The notes: generated from the sequence alone by a model not told the origin. Positions 25,627-34,857 are shown, numbered from the stretch's first letter. The stretch is 57,852 bases of DNA from Myxococcota bacterium (GCA_963169915.1 CAUJEM010000118.1:1-57852); one strand, 5' to 3'. Made by a program: numbers and translations.

Positions 25627-26394
25627 ATGCGCATCTTGAGCCTCAACGTCAACGGTCTCCGCTCGGCGGCGGCCAAGGGCTTCTTCACCTGGCTGCCACG
25701 CCAGCGCGTCGACGTCGCCTGCCTCCAAGAGATCCGCGCGGACCTCGAGCAGCTCGAGCCCAAGATCGCGCGCCCACGCGGCTGGCACTGCCACCACCAC
25801 CCCGCGGAGAAGAAGGGCTACAGCGGCGTCGCCATCTATAGCCGCCAGGCGCCCCTCCGGGTTCGCCATGGGCTCGGCGTCCCGGAGCTGGATCGTGAGG
25901 GGCGCTGGCTCGAGGTGGACTTCGAGCGGCTGACGGTGGTGAGCCTCTACGTCCCCTCGGGCAGCAGCGGTGAGGAGCGACAGCGGTTCAAGCTCGCGGC
26001 CCTCGCGGAGCTCACGCGACAGCTCGACCGCCGCCTCGCGAGCGGGCGGCAGTACGTCGTGTGCGGGGATTTCAACATCGCCCACACGCCGATGGACATC
26101 GAGAACTGGCGCTCGAACCAGAAAAACTCCGGATTTTTGCCGGAAGAGCGCGCCTGGCTCGACGAGCTGCTCGCCGAGGGGCGCTGGGTCGACGCGTTTC
26201 GCCGCTTGAACCGCAACCCCCGCGAGTACTCCTGGTGGTCGAACCGCGGCAACGCCTGGGCCAACAACGTGGGCTGGCGCATCGACTACCAGCTCGTCAC
26301 GCCCGGCCTCGCGCCGCGGCTCACCGCCGCGCGGATCCACCGTGACCACCGGTTCAGCGATCACGCGCCGGTCCTCATCGACTACGCGCTCTGA
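25627..26394 (+). CDS. xth: Exodeoxyribonuclease III
   Basis: This 255-residue AP endonuclease/3'-5' exonuclease of base-excision repair has the complete exonuclease-endonuclease-phosphatase motif set. It shows LNVNGLRS, metal-binding CLQEIRA (Glu35), YVPSG, GDFNIAHTPMDI, the substrate-binding WRIDYQLV and SDHAPV at the C-terminus. The length and ATG start are normal. It stands alone on the plus strand, with 286 non-coding bases upstream. Confidence 0.94.
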   Translation: MRILSLNVNGLRSAAAKGFFTWLPRQRVDVACLQEIRADLEQLEPKIARPRGWHCHHHPAEKKGYSGVAIYSRQAPLRVRHGLGVPELDREGRWLEVDFERLTVVSLYVPSGSSGEERQRFKLAALAELTRQLDRRLASGRQYVVCGDFNIAHTPMDIENWRSNQKNSGFLPEERAWLDELLAEGRWVDAFRRLNRNPREYSWWSNRGNAWANNVGWRIDYQLVTPGLAPRLTAARIHRDHRFSDHAPVLIDYAL

Positions 26395-26417
26395 GGGGGC
26401 GCCCTTCAACAATGCGC

Positions 26418-26446
26418 TTGCGCCAGCGGTGCGGGCAAGTGACACT
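26418..26446 (+). promoter_or_regulatory. Promoter candidate of the repeat lipoprotein gene
   Basis: TTGCGC (26418-26423), a 17-base spacer and GACACT (26441-26446) end 8 bases before the ATG. This implies a leader of only one or two bases. Confidence 0.35.
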
Positions 26447-26454
26447 CTCCGGCC

Positions 26455-26931
26455 ATGAAGCGCTGCTTGCTCACGCTAGGCCTGTTCAGCCTGCTCGCCA
26501 CGGCGAGCTGCAGTCTCATCACGGACGTGGATCGCTCGGTGCTCAATGAGCCCGACGCCTCGGCCGGTAGCGCGGGCACGGCGGGCAGCGGCGGTACGGC
26601 GGGCAGCGCAGGCGCGGCGGGTAGCGGCGGTGCGGCGGGCAGCGCCGGCGCGGCGGGCAGCGCAGGCGCGGCGGGCAGCGCCGGTGCGGCGGGTAGCGGC
26701 GGTGCGGCGGGCAGCGCCGGCCAAGCGGGCAGCGCAGGCGCGGCAGGCAGCGGCGGCGCGGCGGGCAGCGGCGGCGCAGCGGGCAGCGGCGGCACGGCGG
26801 GCAACGCTGGTAGCGGCGGCGGCGCAGGCGCGGCAGGTGCAGCGGGCAGCGCGGGCCAGGCCGGGGCGAGCGGCGCCTCGGGTGCCAGCGGCAGCGGGGG
26901 CGCAGCGGGCAGCGGCGGGCAGACCCCCTGA
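26455..26931 (+). CDS. Lipoprotein made almost entirely of Gly/Ala/Ser repeats
   Basis: This 158-residue protein has a lipoprotein signal (MKRCLLTLGLFSLLATASC, lipobox ATASC) and a short segment SLITDVDRSVLNEPDA. From about residue 37 to the end it consists of GSAGAAGSGG-type repeats, finishing GSGGQTP. There is no folded domain after the repeat. Related lineages put such repeats as linkers between a lipid anchor and a domain, so this gene could be a natural spacer protein or one that has lost its domain. The cysteine is the expected acyl site for Lnt. Confidence 0.75.
   Translation: MKRCLLTLGLFSLLATASCSLITDVDRSVLNEPDASAGSAGTAGSGGTAGSAGAAGSGGAAGSAGAAGSAGAAGSAGAAGSGGAAGSAGQAGSAGAAGSGGAAGSGGAAGSGGTAGNAGSGGGAGAAGAAGSAGQAGASGASGASGSGGAAGSGGQTP
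26565..26925 (+). repeat. Imperfect 9/18-bp coding repeat
   Basis: Imperfect repeats of a GCGGGCAGC-like 9-bp unit, often paired to 18 bp, encode the Gly/Ala/Ser tail. Copies differ at third positions, so the array is older than the perfect array at the right edge of the window. Confidence 0.8.
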
Positions 26932-26944
26932 GGTCCGGCCTCCC

Positions 26945-27586
26945 TCAGCCCTCTTCGCTTGCCGGGAAACACAACGCGCGCCGCGGAGCGCCCGTGAGCG
27001 GCCACGCATAGGAGCGCTCGCGTGTCGGGGCCGAGCCCTCGGGTGCCGTAGCGCGCGCCAGTAGGAGCCAGACGTGCTGACGCGCGAGGCGCCGACCCTC
27101 CGTCAACCACACCGGCGGGGGGAAGGTGGCGCGGGAGATGGCGACGTCGAAGCTCGCCGCGGCCAGCCGTGCGCTCTCGGAGGGGATCACCTCCACGTCC
27201 AAGCGCCCGAGCTCGGCGAGCACGCTCCGCAAGAACGCGACGCGTTTGTGGCGTGGCTCCACGAGCGTCATCCGGAGCCGTGGCGCCAGGAGCGCGAGGG
27301 TCACTCCCGGAGCCCCCGCGCCGCTGCCGACGTCCACCCAGTGCTCGTCCGCGTCCGGAGACGCTGCGCCCAAGACGGCGAGCGCGTCAGCCACCACCAG
27401 ATCCACGTGCTCCGCGGGCGACCGCGCGGCGGTCAGGTCGATCTGCTGATTCCACGCGGCGATCCGCTCGATGAACCGCACGAGCGAGGCCAGGAGCTCC
27501 GGGTCGTCGTAGCGACCCTCCCCCAAGGTCCGGCAGGCGCGCGCGACGAGCGGCGCGTAGTCCGCGCCTACCAGTGGGGATGCCAT
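26945..27586 (-). CDS. rsmG: 16S rRNA (guanine-N7) methyltransferase RsmG/GidB
   Basis: This 213-residue SAM enzyme methylates G527 of 16S rRNA. It has the family layout: WNQQIDLTAARSPAEHVD, then SAM motif WVDVGSGAGAPGVTLALLAP, LVEPRHKRVAFLR, and ISRATFPPPVWL, where the family has RAxxP. The ATG at 27586 (MASPLVGAD) was chosen; an in-frame GTG at 27622 is an alternative. It is divergent from the AmgK-like gene. No gidA or parAB neighbours are present, unlike the classic setting. Confidence 0.87.
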   Translation of the reverse strand: MASPLVGADYAPLVARACRTLGEGRYDDPELLASLVRFIERIAAWNQQIDLTAARSPAEHVDLVVADALAVLGAASPDADEHWVDVGSGAGAPGVTLALLAPRLRMTLVEPRHKRVAFLRSVLAELGRLDVEVIPSESARLAAASFDVAISRATFPPPVWLTEGRRLARQHVWLLLARATAPEGSAPTRERSYAWPLTGAPRRALCFPASEEG

Positions 27587-27657
27587 GCGCGCCCGATACC
27601 TGGGATTCCTCCCCTCCGCCACGCCTCACCCGCTTGGCCCAGCCTCCCGAGGCCGGA

Positions 27658-27663
27658 TAAGAC
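27658..27663 (+). promoter_or_regulatory. TAAGAC box before the AmgK-like gene
   Basis: TAAGAC ends 8 bases before the ATG at 27672 with no ribosome site. It is identical to the box at 37520-37525. Confidence 0.25.
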
Positions 27664-27671
27664 TCTGTCCC

Positions 27672-28751
27672 ATGAGGTCCACGTCCTCCTTACCGGCTTC
27701 GGCCTCCGTAGCCTCCCGAGACCCCCTGCCCGACCTCCTGGGCTGGCTGCGTGAGCTTGGCGTCCACGAGCCCGAGCTCGAGCAGATGCCCGGGGGCGCG
27801 TCGACGCGGCGCTTTTATCGGGCCACCCTGCCCGGCGGACGCAGCGCGGTCGCCATGTTCTTCCCCGACGCCAGCGTCCCGGACGAGATCGTCAAGACCA
27901 GCGAGACCGGACGCCGCTGGCCCTTCCTCGAGGTCCGTGAGCTGCTGGAGGCGCGCGGGGTCCACGTCCCACGGCTGCTCGGCGAGCGCTGCGAGCAGGG
28001 CCTCCTGCTCATGGAAGATCTGGGTGAAGACACCCTGGCCAACTACCTCAAGCGCGTCCCCGCCGCCCGGGAGCCGGTCTATCGCCAAGCCGTGAGAGAT
28101 CTCGCGCAGGCGCAGCAGCGGCTGGCGCAGCTCCCTGAGGGCAGCATCGTCGCCGCGCGCGCCTTCGATGAAGAGCTCCTGCGGTGGGAGCTCGACCACT
28201 TCCGTGAGTATGGGCTGGAGGCGCGGGGTCTGCACCTCGACGACCGCCAGCGAGCGGCCTTCGACGCCGCCGCCGATCACCTGGCCAGCAGCATCGCCCA
28301 GCTCCCCCGTGGCTTCGTGCATCGGGACTACCAGAGCCGCAACCTGATGGTGCGCATCGTCGACGACGACGCGGTGGAGCTCGTCTGGCTCGACTTCCAG
28401 GACGCGCTGCTGGGCCCCCGCTGCTACGACTTGGTCGCGCTGCTCAACGACAGCTACCAGGTGTTCGACGCCGCCTTCATCGAAGCGCGCCTGGACGACT
28501 TCACCGAGGCTCAGGGGCTCTCGGCACCCGAGCGCCGGGCGCTCGGCGAGGAATTTCAGCTGGTGACGGTGCAGCGCAAGCTGAAAGACGCCGGCCGCTT
28601 CATCTACCTCGACGTGGTGAAGCACAACCCGTCGTTCCTCGGCTTCGTCGAGTCCACCATCGACAAAGCGCGCGGCGCCTTGCGCCAGCTCGCGACGCAG
28701 CCGAAGCACGCGAGGCTCCTCCCGCTCCTCGAGCTGTTGTCGAAGCCCTGA
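27672..28751 (+). CDS. Aminoglycoside-phosphotransferase-fold kinase, AmgK-like
   Basis: This 359-residue kinase resembles AmgK, the anomeric N-acetylmuramate/N-acetylglucosamine kinase of the peptidoglycan-recycling bypass. The evidence is FVHRDYQSRNLMV (catalytic Asp and metal Asn), WLDFQDALLGPRCYDLVALL (metal Asp) and the N-terminal PGGASTRRFYR loop. Members of the same fold phosphorylate other sugars, so the substrate is not certain. The MurU nucleotidyltransferase that usually sits beside amgK is not in this window. The ATG at 27672 matches the family start. Confidence 0.75.
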   Translation: MRSTSSLPASASVASRDPLPDLLGWLRELGVHEPELEQMPGGASTRRFYRATLPGGRSAVAMFFPDASVPDEIVKTSETGRRWPFLEVRELLEARGVHVPRLLGERCEQGLLLMEDLGEDTLANYLKRVPAAREPVYRQAVRDLAQAQQRLAQLPEGSIVAARAFDEELLRWELDHFREYGLEARGLHLDDRQRAAFDAAADHLASSIAQLPRGFVHRDYQSRNLMVRIVDDDAVELVWLDFQDALLGPRCYDLVALLNDSYQVFDAAFIEARLDDFTEAQGLSAPERRALGEEFQLVTVQRKLKDAGRFIYLDVVKHNPSFLGFVESTIDKARGALRQLATQPKHARLLPLLELLSKP

Positions 28752-28760
28752 GCGCTCGGC

Positions 28761-29819
28761 TCAGCCGAGGGGGATGCGCTCGTCTTGGAGGGCGTCGTCG
28801 AAGGGCTGGTAGCTCATGCCCTCGACGTCCGCGTCGCGCGCCACGGCCTGGACGATGGGCAAGGCGCGCTCGCGCGAGCTCAGCGCGAAATCCAGGTACG
28901 TCTGCGCGGGGCCGACCCCCGAGCCGATGACGCACCCTACGCGCTCCGCCACCAGCCGCTCGTTCAGGCGCTGCTCGAGCGCGTCACGGCGCTCGACGGC
29001 GGCGGAGAGGCCAGCGCCCGCGTGCGGGATGACGAGCTGCCCGAAATGCTCCCCGGCGCGCGAGAAGCGCTCCGAGCTGAAGGGCTCCTGCTCGAGCCAG
29101 CACTTGAGCAGCTCCGGCGCGCATGTGCTCGCCAAGACGCGCTCCGGCGGCCCCAGCTCATCCAGCGGCTCCACCTCGAAGCCGACCCAGCCGAGCTCCT
29201 GCTGGCGCTCGTAGAACGGCCGCTCCGGGAGGCCAGCGACGACCGCGCTGGCGGCGCCGTTCACCGTCTCCGCGAGCTGCGCGATGGGCAAGGCGCCGTC
29301 GTAGTCTGCGTAGCGCCCGGCGAGACGCAAGCTGCCGCGACGGGGCGCTAGCCCAGCGCCCACGGCGCCCACCCAACGCTCGAACACGACGCTCCCGAGC
29401 AGATCTGCGATCACGTCATAGGCGTGCGCCTCCGCCTCCTTCTCCGCCCAGCCCGCCACCGCCGGCGCGAACACGACGATCTCCATCAGGTGGCCCCGCG
29501 TGAAGCCGACGCGCGCACGAGCGTCGGCGACGTCGTGCGTGGAGATGCAGTCGGCGAGCGGCCGGGGGGGCTTACCCACCTCCACCTGCCACTCCGCCGG
29601 AGCGTGCGCCCGGATGAGCTCCGCGAGCGGGCGCTCTCTCGGGTGGCGCCACGTCAACAAGAGCCGCCGCGGCTCCTGCAGCGACGCCCTCAGGCCTGGC
29701 GCGAGCCGCCGCAGCGGCTCCACGATCTCCGGCGCCTGGAAGGCGCGCGCGATCTCGTCGACGAGGCGGCGACGGCGCTCGCCCTGCGGCGCGTAGTCGA
29801 ACGACAGGACGCCGCTCAC
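28761..29819 (-). CDS. Unknown 352-residue cytoplasmic protein
   Basis: The family is not recognised. No signal peptide or membrane helix is visible. Features include LLLTWRHPRERPLAELIRAH near the N-terminus, then TRGHLMEIVVFAP and HAYDVIADLLGSVVFERWVGAVG. The C-terminal third contains ERVGCVIGSGVGPAQTYLDF and ends in acidic DVEGMSYQPFDDALQDE. The GTG at 29819 overlaps the stop of the upstream lipoprotein gene (GTGA), which is why this start was chosen over a GTG 18 bases earlier. It converges on the AmgK-like gene. Confidence 0.65.
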   Translation of the reverse strand: MSGVLSFDYAPQGERRRRLVDEIARAFQAPEIVEPLRRLAPGLRASLQEPRRLLLTWRHPRERPLAELIRAHAPAEWQVEVGKPPRPLADCISTHDVADARARVGFTRGHLMEIVVFAPAVAGWAEKEAEAHAYDVIADLLGSVVFERWVGAVGAGLAPRRGSLRLAGRYADYDGALPIAQLAETVNGAASAVVAGLPERPFYERQQELGWVGFEVEPLDELGPPERVLASTCAPELLKCWLEQEPFSSERFSRAGEHFGQLVIPHAGAGLSAAVERRDALEQRLNERLVAERVGCVIGSGVGPAQTYLDFALSSRERALPIVQAVARDADVEGMSYQPFDDALQDERIPLG

Positions 29820-30202
29820 CTCGGCTCCCGCGGGCACTCCCCTGGGACGAAGCTGACCGCCCCGGGGACCTTACAGCCCTCGCAGGCGTTGCCCGCCTCC
29901 CGGCGCACCGTCGACCCCTCCACCGTGACGCACACCGGTAAGTACTCCTTCGTGCACATCCCGGGCTGCTTGGCCTCCGGCGTGCAGAGGGTGAGCCCGC
30001 CGTCCGTCGCCTGCGCAGGGATCGGCGTGGAGGCGACCGGCGGCGCGGACTCCGGCGGCGCGGGCTCCGGCGAGGCGCCCGCCGTTGGCGCGAGGACCGG
30101 CGTGGGGGTGACGGGCGGCTCTCCGCCCCCCCCGCACCCGGCGCTCAGCAGCGCCCCGAGGACCACGGCCAACCTCACCAGCGGGAGACGAGCGGACGCC
30201 AT
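29816..30202 (-). CDS. Lipoprotein with Kazal-like domain
   Basis: This 128-residue lipoprotein has a signal and lipobox (VLGALLSAGC) and a Pro/Ala-rich linker. Its C-terminal domain reads MCTKEYLPVCV...GNACEGC...FVPGEC, matching the C-x3-Y-x-P-V-C core of Kazal-type protease inhibitors. A surface inhibitor or adhesion role is inferred. On the minus strand TAAGCT ends 7 bases before the ATG. Its stop overlaps the start of the unknown 352-residue gene, so the two are translated together. Confidence 0.68.
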   Translation of the reverse strand: MASARLPLVRLAVVLGALLSAGCGGGGEPPVTPTPVLAPTAGASPEPAPPESAPPVASTPIPAQATDGGLTLCTPEAKQPGMCTKEYLPVCVTVEGSTVRREAGNACEGCKVPGAVSFVPGECPREPR

Positions 30203-30209
30203 GGCTCGC

Positions 30210-30215
30210 AGCTTA
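30210..30215 (-). promoter_or_regulatory. TAAGCT -10-like box before the Kazal-like lipoprotein
   Basis: On the minus strand GCTAAGCT ends 7 bases before the ATG at 30202. The same eight bases precede the lipoprotein gene at 53563. Confidence 0.45.
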
Positions 30216-30259
30216 GCGCCCCGAAGCGAAAGTCAACACGCCCGCGCGCCCGCCTCGGC

Positions 30260-30265
30260 TAGGAT
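30260..30265 (+). promoter_or_regulatory. TAGGAT -10-like box before the cyclophilin gene
   Basis: TAGGAT ends 6 bases before the ATG at 30272, and no ribosome site is seen. Confidence 0.4.
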
Positions 30266-30271
30266 GTCGCC

Positions 30272-30787
30272 ATGTCCAACCCCACCGCGACGCTCGAGAC
30301 CTCTCTAGGCACCATCACCGTGGAGCTCTACACGGACAAGATGCCGCTGACCGCCGGCAACTTCATCAAGCTGGCCAAGTCGGGCTTCTACGATGGCCTG
30401 CATTTCCACCGCGTGATCGACAAGTTCATGCTCCAGTTCGGCTGTCCTCACAGCAAAGACCCGAGCAGCCCCCGCGCCGGCACCGGCAACGGCCCCGACG
30501 GCACCATCCAAGACGAGCACCCCGCGGACGCCAAGCTCTCGAACGAGCCCGGGACGCTCTCGATGGCCAACACCGGCCGCCCCAACAGCGGGAGCTGTCA
30601 ATTTTTCATCAACACGGTGCACAACCACTACCTCGACTGGTTCACGCCCGGCGCCTCGAAGCACCCCGTCTTCGGCAAGGTGATCTCCGGGATGGAGGTG
30701 GTGGACAAGATCAGCAAGACCGCCACGAACGCGCAGGACCGCCCCATCACCCCCGTCAAGATGCTCAAGGTGACCGTCCAGGAGTAG
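30272..30787 (+). CDS. ppiB: Cyclophilin-type peptidyl-prolyl isomerase
   Basis: This 171-residue cytoplasmic cyclophilin has no signal peptide. It shows the family blocks [26 protein letters not shown], with catalytic Arg in FHRV, then [19 protein letters not shown] and [17 protein letters not shown]. It catalyses cis-trans isomerisation of Xaa-Pro bonds. It converges on the YceI gene, with a strong hairpin in between. Confidence 0.93.
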   Translation: MSNPTATLETSLGTITVELYTDKMPLTAGNFIKLAKSGFYDGLHFHRVIDKFMLQFGCPHSKDPSSPRAGTGNGPDGTIQDEHPADAKLSNEPGTLSMANTGRPNSGSCQFFINTVHNHYLDWFTPGASKHPVFGKVISGMEVVDKISKTATNAQDRPITPVKMLKVTVQE

Positions 30788-30818
30788 CCGCGGGCTCCCG
30801 CCGCCACGGGCGTGGCGC

Positions 30819-30883
30819 GGCTCCCCCACCAACGCGCCGAGGCACCCCCGCGGCCGCGGGAGCGCCTCGGCGTCTTGGGAGCC
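30819..30883. terminator. Bidirectional terminator hairpin between ppiB and yceI
   Basis: A perfect 9-bp stem CGCCGAGGC/GCCTCGGCG (30835-30843 with 30864-30872) encloses a CCCGCGG/CCGCGGG palindrome. Outer arms GGCTCCC/GGGAGCC (30819-30825 with 30877-30883) extend it. It sits between two convergent stops. Confidence 0.6.
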
Positions 30884-30892
30884 GTGGTGGGC

Positions 30893-31417
30893 TCAGGCCT
30901 CCTGTGTCGCCTCCACCTCGAGCTCGAGCTTGACCTTGTCGGCGATCAGCATGCCGCCCGTCTCGAGGACGGCGTTGTAGCTCATGCCGAAATCCTTACG
31001 GCTGATGGTGGTGCTGGCGCTCAGCCCTGCCACCATCTTCCCCCACGGGTTCTTGCCGACGCCGTTGAACTCGACCTCGAAGTCCACGGTCTTGGTGACG
31101 CCGCGGATGCTGAGCTCCCCCGTCACGACGTAGTCGTCGCCGCCCTTGGCGCGGATGGCCGTGCTGCGGAAGGTGATCTTGGGGTGCGCCGGCGCATCGA
31201 AGAAGTCGTTCGTGCGCAGGTGATTGTCGCGATCCGGGTTGCCGGTGTCGATGCTGGCGACCTCCACCTCACCTTCGAAGGAGGACTTGGTGAAGTCCGA
31301 GCTGTCAATCGTCACGTTGCCGCTGAAGTTCTTGAACTGTCCGCGGACGGTGCTCACCATCATGTGACGGACGGCGAAGCCAAGGTGGGTGTGGGAAGGG
31401 TCGATGGTCCAAGTCAT
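30893..31417 (-). CDS. YceI-family lipocalin-like protein
   Basis: This 174-residue YceI-fold protein begins directly with the domain (MTWTIDPSHTHLGFAVRHMMVSTVRG) and has no signal peptide, so it is probably cytoplasmic. The fold binds isoprenoid-type lipids in known members. Typical blocks are FFDAPAHPKITFRSTAI, GELSIRGVTKTVDFEVEF and KDFGMSYNAVLETGG. A GAGGAG ribosome site precedes the ATG. A promoter-like pair TTACAG-17-TACTAC lies upstream on the minus strand. It is divergent from a LysR gene, a common pairing for yceI. Confidence 0.92.
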   Translation of the reverse strand: MTWTIDPSHTHLGFAVRHMMVSTVRGQFKNFSGNVTIDSSDFTKSSFEGEVEVASIDTGNPDRDNHLRTNDFFDAPAHPKITFRSTAIRAKGGDDYVVTGELSIRGVTKTVDFEVEFNGVGKNPWGKMVAGLSASTTISRKDFGMSYNAVLETGGMLIADKVKLELEVEATQEA

Positions 31418-31523
31418 AGTGCTCTCCTCTCGCTGAGCTGCGTCGAAGCAGCCGGGTAGTACCGGTCGAGTGGAGGCACTGTAACGCCCGAGCGGCCGAG
31501 CAGTAGCCGCAGTCAGACGAAAG

Positions 31524-31548
31524 CATCGTTGCTATGATGCGAACGATG
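31524..31548 (+). promoter_or_regulatory. Inverted-repeat operator and TATGAT box at the lysR start
   Basis: CATCGTT (31524-31530) and AACGATG (31542-31548) form a perfect 7-bp inverted repeat with an 11-base spacer. It overlaps TATGAT (31533-31538) and the probable start codon 31546. This fits autoregulation by the LysR protein and possible control of yceI. Confidence 0.5.
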
Positions 31549-32481
31549 GACTACAACAAAGTGGCGCACTTCGTCCGGGTGGTGGAGCTCGGCGGCTTCA
31601 CGGCGGCCGCCCGCGCCGCGGGGCTGCCCAAGTCATCGGTGAGCCGCGCGGTGGCGCTGCTCGAGCAAGAGCTCGGCGTGCGGCTGCTGAACCGGACGAC
31701 GCGCCAGGTCGCGCTCACCGAGGCGGGGCAGAGCTACTACGACGCGGTGAGCGGCTCCGTCGCCAGCATCGACGAGGCCGGCGCGCTCGCGCGCGAGCAC
31801 GGCGCCGCACCCCGGGGGAGCGTGCGTCTGACGGCCCCGCCCGACGTGGCCGCGCTGCCGGAGGTCATCACCGCCTTGCACCGCGCCTACCCAGGGGTGC
31901 GCGTGGAGCTGAGCCTCACGTCCCGCTACGTGGATCTGGTGGCGGAGGGCTATGATCTAGCGCTGCGCGCCGGCACCCTGGAGAGCTCGAGCCTCATCGC
32001 GCGAAGGATCGGGGCCGCCGAGCTGAAGCTCATGGCCTCTCCCGACTACCTGCAACGCCGAGGGCGCCCCACGAGCCTGGCGGAGCTGCCCAGCCACGAC
32101 TGGGTGCTCTTCCGCGCGGCCAACGGGCGCGCCACGCTCGCGCTGCGAGGCCCCGACGGCAAGCGGGAGGTGACGGTCACCGGGCGGCTCATCGCCGATG
32201 ACATGTCCTTCTGTCGCCGCGCCGCCGAGGCAGGCGCCGGGATCGCGCTGCTCCCCATCCACGCCCTGAACGGCCGCGCCGCGTCGCCGCTGCTCGAGCA
32301 GGTGCTCCCCGGGTGGACCGGCGGCGATGGCGCCATCTCGGTGGTCCTGCCCTCCGCGCGGTACGTCCCGGCGCGCGTGGCCCTGGTGCGTGACTACCTG
32401 GTGGAGCACCTGGGTCAGGCCTTTGCGCCTGCGCCGCGCGGAGGCAAGGGTCGTCCCGAGGGCACGCGCGCCAAGCGCTGA
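31546..32481 (+). CDS. LysR-family transcription regulator
   Basis: This regulator of about 311 residues has an N-terminal winged helix (FVRVVELGGFTAAARAAGLPKSSVSRAVALLEQELGVRLLNRTTRQV) and a two-lobed effector domain (SVRLTAPPDVAALPEVITAL...). Three in-frame ATGs lie at 31534, 31537 and 31546. The last was chosen because MDYNKVAHFVRVVE matches the usual LysR N-terminus and a TATGAT box ends 7 bases upstream. It is divergent from yceI and probably controls it. The effector is unknown. Confidence 0.9.
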   Translation: MDYNKVAHFVRVVELGGFTAAARAAGLPKSSVSRAVALLEQELGVRLLNRTTRQVALTEAGQSYYDAVSGSVASIDEAGALAREHGAAPRGSVRLTAPPDVAALPEVITALHRAYPGVRVELSLTSRYVDLVAEGYDLALRAGTLESSSLIARRIGAAELKLMASPDYLQRRGRPTSLAELPSHDWVLFRAANGRATLALRGPDGKREVTVTGRLIADDMSFCRRAAEAGAGIALLPIHALNGRAASPLLEQVLPGWTGGDGAISVVLPSARYVPARVALVRDYLVEHLGQAFAPAPRGGKGRPEGTRAKR

Positions 32482-32484
32482 GGC

Positions 32485-32568
32485 GCGCTCCCCTCCGCCC
32501 ACCGTGCTGCGCCGCCGCCGCCGCCGCCCACCGCGCTGCGCCAGCGCCACCGGCGCCTGCTGGGGGAG
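32485..32568. repeat. 26-bp tandem duplication framed by 9-bp inverted repeats
   Basis: In the 89-base convergent gap after lysR, a unit starting CCGCCCACCG is present twice in tandem (32495-32520 and 32521-32546), with 18 of the first 19 bases identical. The pair is flanked by perfect 9-bp arms GCGCTCCCC (32485-32493) and GGGGAGCGC (32560-32568). It may act as a terminator structure. Confidence 0.6.
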
Positions 32569-32570
32569 CG

Positions 32571-33479
32571 CTAGCCGCCGCGCCGCCGCGGCGTGACGGG
32601 CGCGCGCAGCGCCGCCGTCACCTGCCGAGCCTCGGCGCGCCCGAGCCCCGCCGCGCGCGCGCAGTCCAGCACGGCGGGCGCGACCCCAGCATACGCGCTA
32701 GCGGCGATGGGAGCGTCACGCAACGCGGCGCGATGCGCCCGCACCGCGGGCGCGTCCCCTCGCAAGATGGGGCCGCTGAGCGCCCCAGGGAGCCCGACCT
32801 GCTGGAGGTTGTGCGCCACGCTCGACAGCAGGCTGGCGAGCGCGTGATCGGCCTCCCTCGGCGCCAGCCCCTGCTCCACGAACAGCGCTCTTGCCGCCCA
32901 GGCGAGCCCCACGGCTCCGTTGGCCGCCAAGGCCGCGGCCGCGTGGTAGCGCGGGCCGTGGACGCCGGGCGCGGCCACCACGAGCCGAGCGCCGACGGCG
33001 CGCGTCAGCCAGCGCGCGCGCGCGAGCGCGCGTCGATCCCCGGTGGCCACCATCGCCGCGCCGCGCAGCTCCGCGCGAGCACCACGCACGAAGGAGACGA
33101 GCGGGTGGAGCACGCCCGTCGACACCCCCGCGGGCGTCAGCGCGGACAGCTCCTGCGTCGTCCGGGCCCCGGCGCAGTGGAGCACGACGCAGCCTCGCGG
33201 CAGCTCGGGCGCGAGCGCCTCGGCCACCTCCCGCAGCGCGGCGTCGGGGACGGCCAAGATCACGAGCTGCACGCCCTTCAGCGCCGCCGAGCGCACGCCT
33301 CGCCCGGAGAGCAGCCGCGGCGCCCTGCCCGCCGCCCGCAGCGCCCTCGCGAGCGCGCGGCCGAGGGCCCCTCGCCCCAAGATCACGACCTCTAGCCCAG
33401 CACCCGCGGAGCCAGAGCTGCTCGCGCGAGGTGGCCGCCCGGGCGCCGCCCGGCCGTCGAGGCGACGCCCCCGCGGCAC
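32571..33479 (-). CDS. Rossmann-fold protein with DUF2520 domain
   Basis: This 302-residue protein has a Rossmann N-terminal part (VVILGRGALGRALARALRAAG) and a helical C-terminal domain, as in the DUF2520 group related to ketopantoate and 6-phosphogluconate dehydrogenase folds. VLHCAGARTTQELSAL, GVLHPLVSF and GPRYHAAAALAANGAVGL are typical of the group. The GTG at 33479 is the first start after the upstream gene. The first 29 residues look non-conserved, so a later GTG may be the true start. It follows cystathionine beta-synthase by one base. The biochemical role is unknown. Confidence 0.75.
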   Translation of the reverse strand: MPRGRRLDGRAAPGRPPRASSSGSAGAGLEVVILGRGALGRALARALRAAGRAPRLLSGRGVRSAALKGVQLVILAVPDAALREVAEALAPELPRGCVVLHCAGARTTQELSALTPAGVSTGVLHPLVSFVRGARAELRGAAMVATGDRRALARARWLTRAVGARLVVAAPGVHGPRYHAAAALAANGAVGLAWAARALFVEQGLAPREADHALASLLSSVAHNLQQVGLPGALSGPILRGDAPAVRAHRAALRDAPIAASAYAGVAPAVLDCARAAGLGRAEARQVTAALRAPVTPRRRGG

Positions 33480-33480
33480 C

Positions 33481-34857
<1,377 letters not shown>

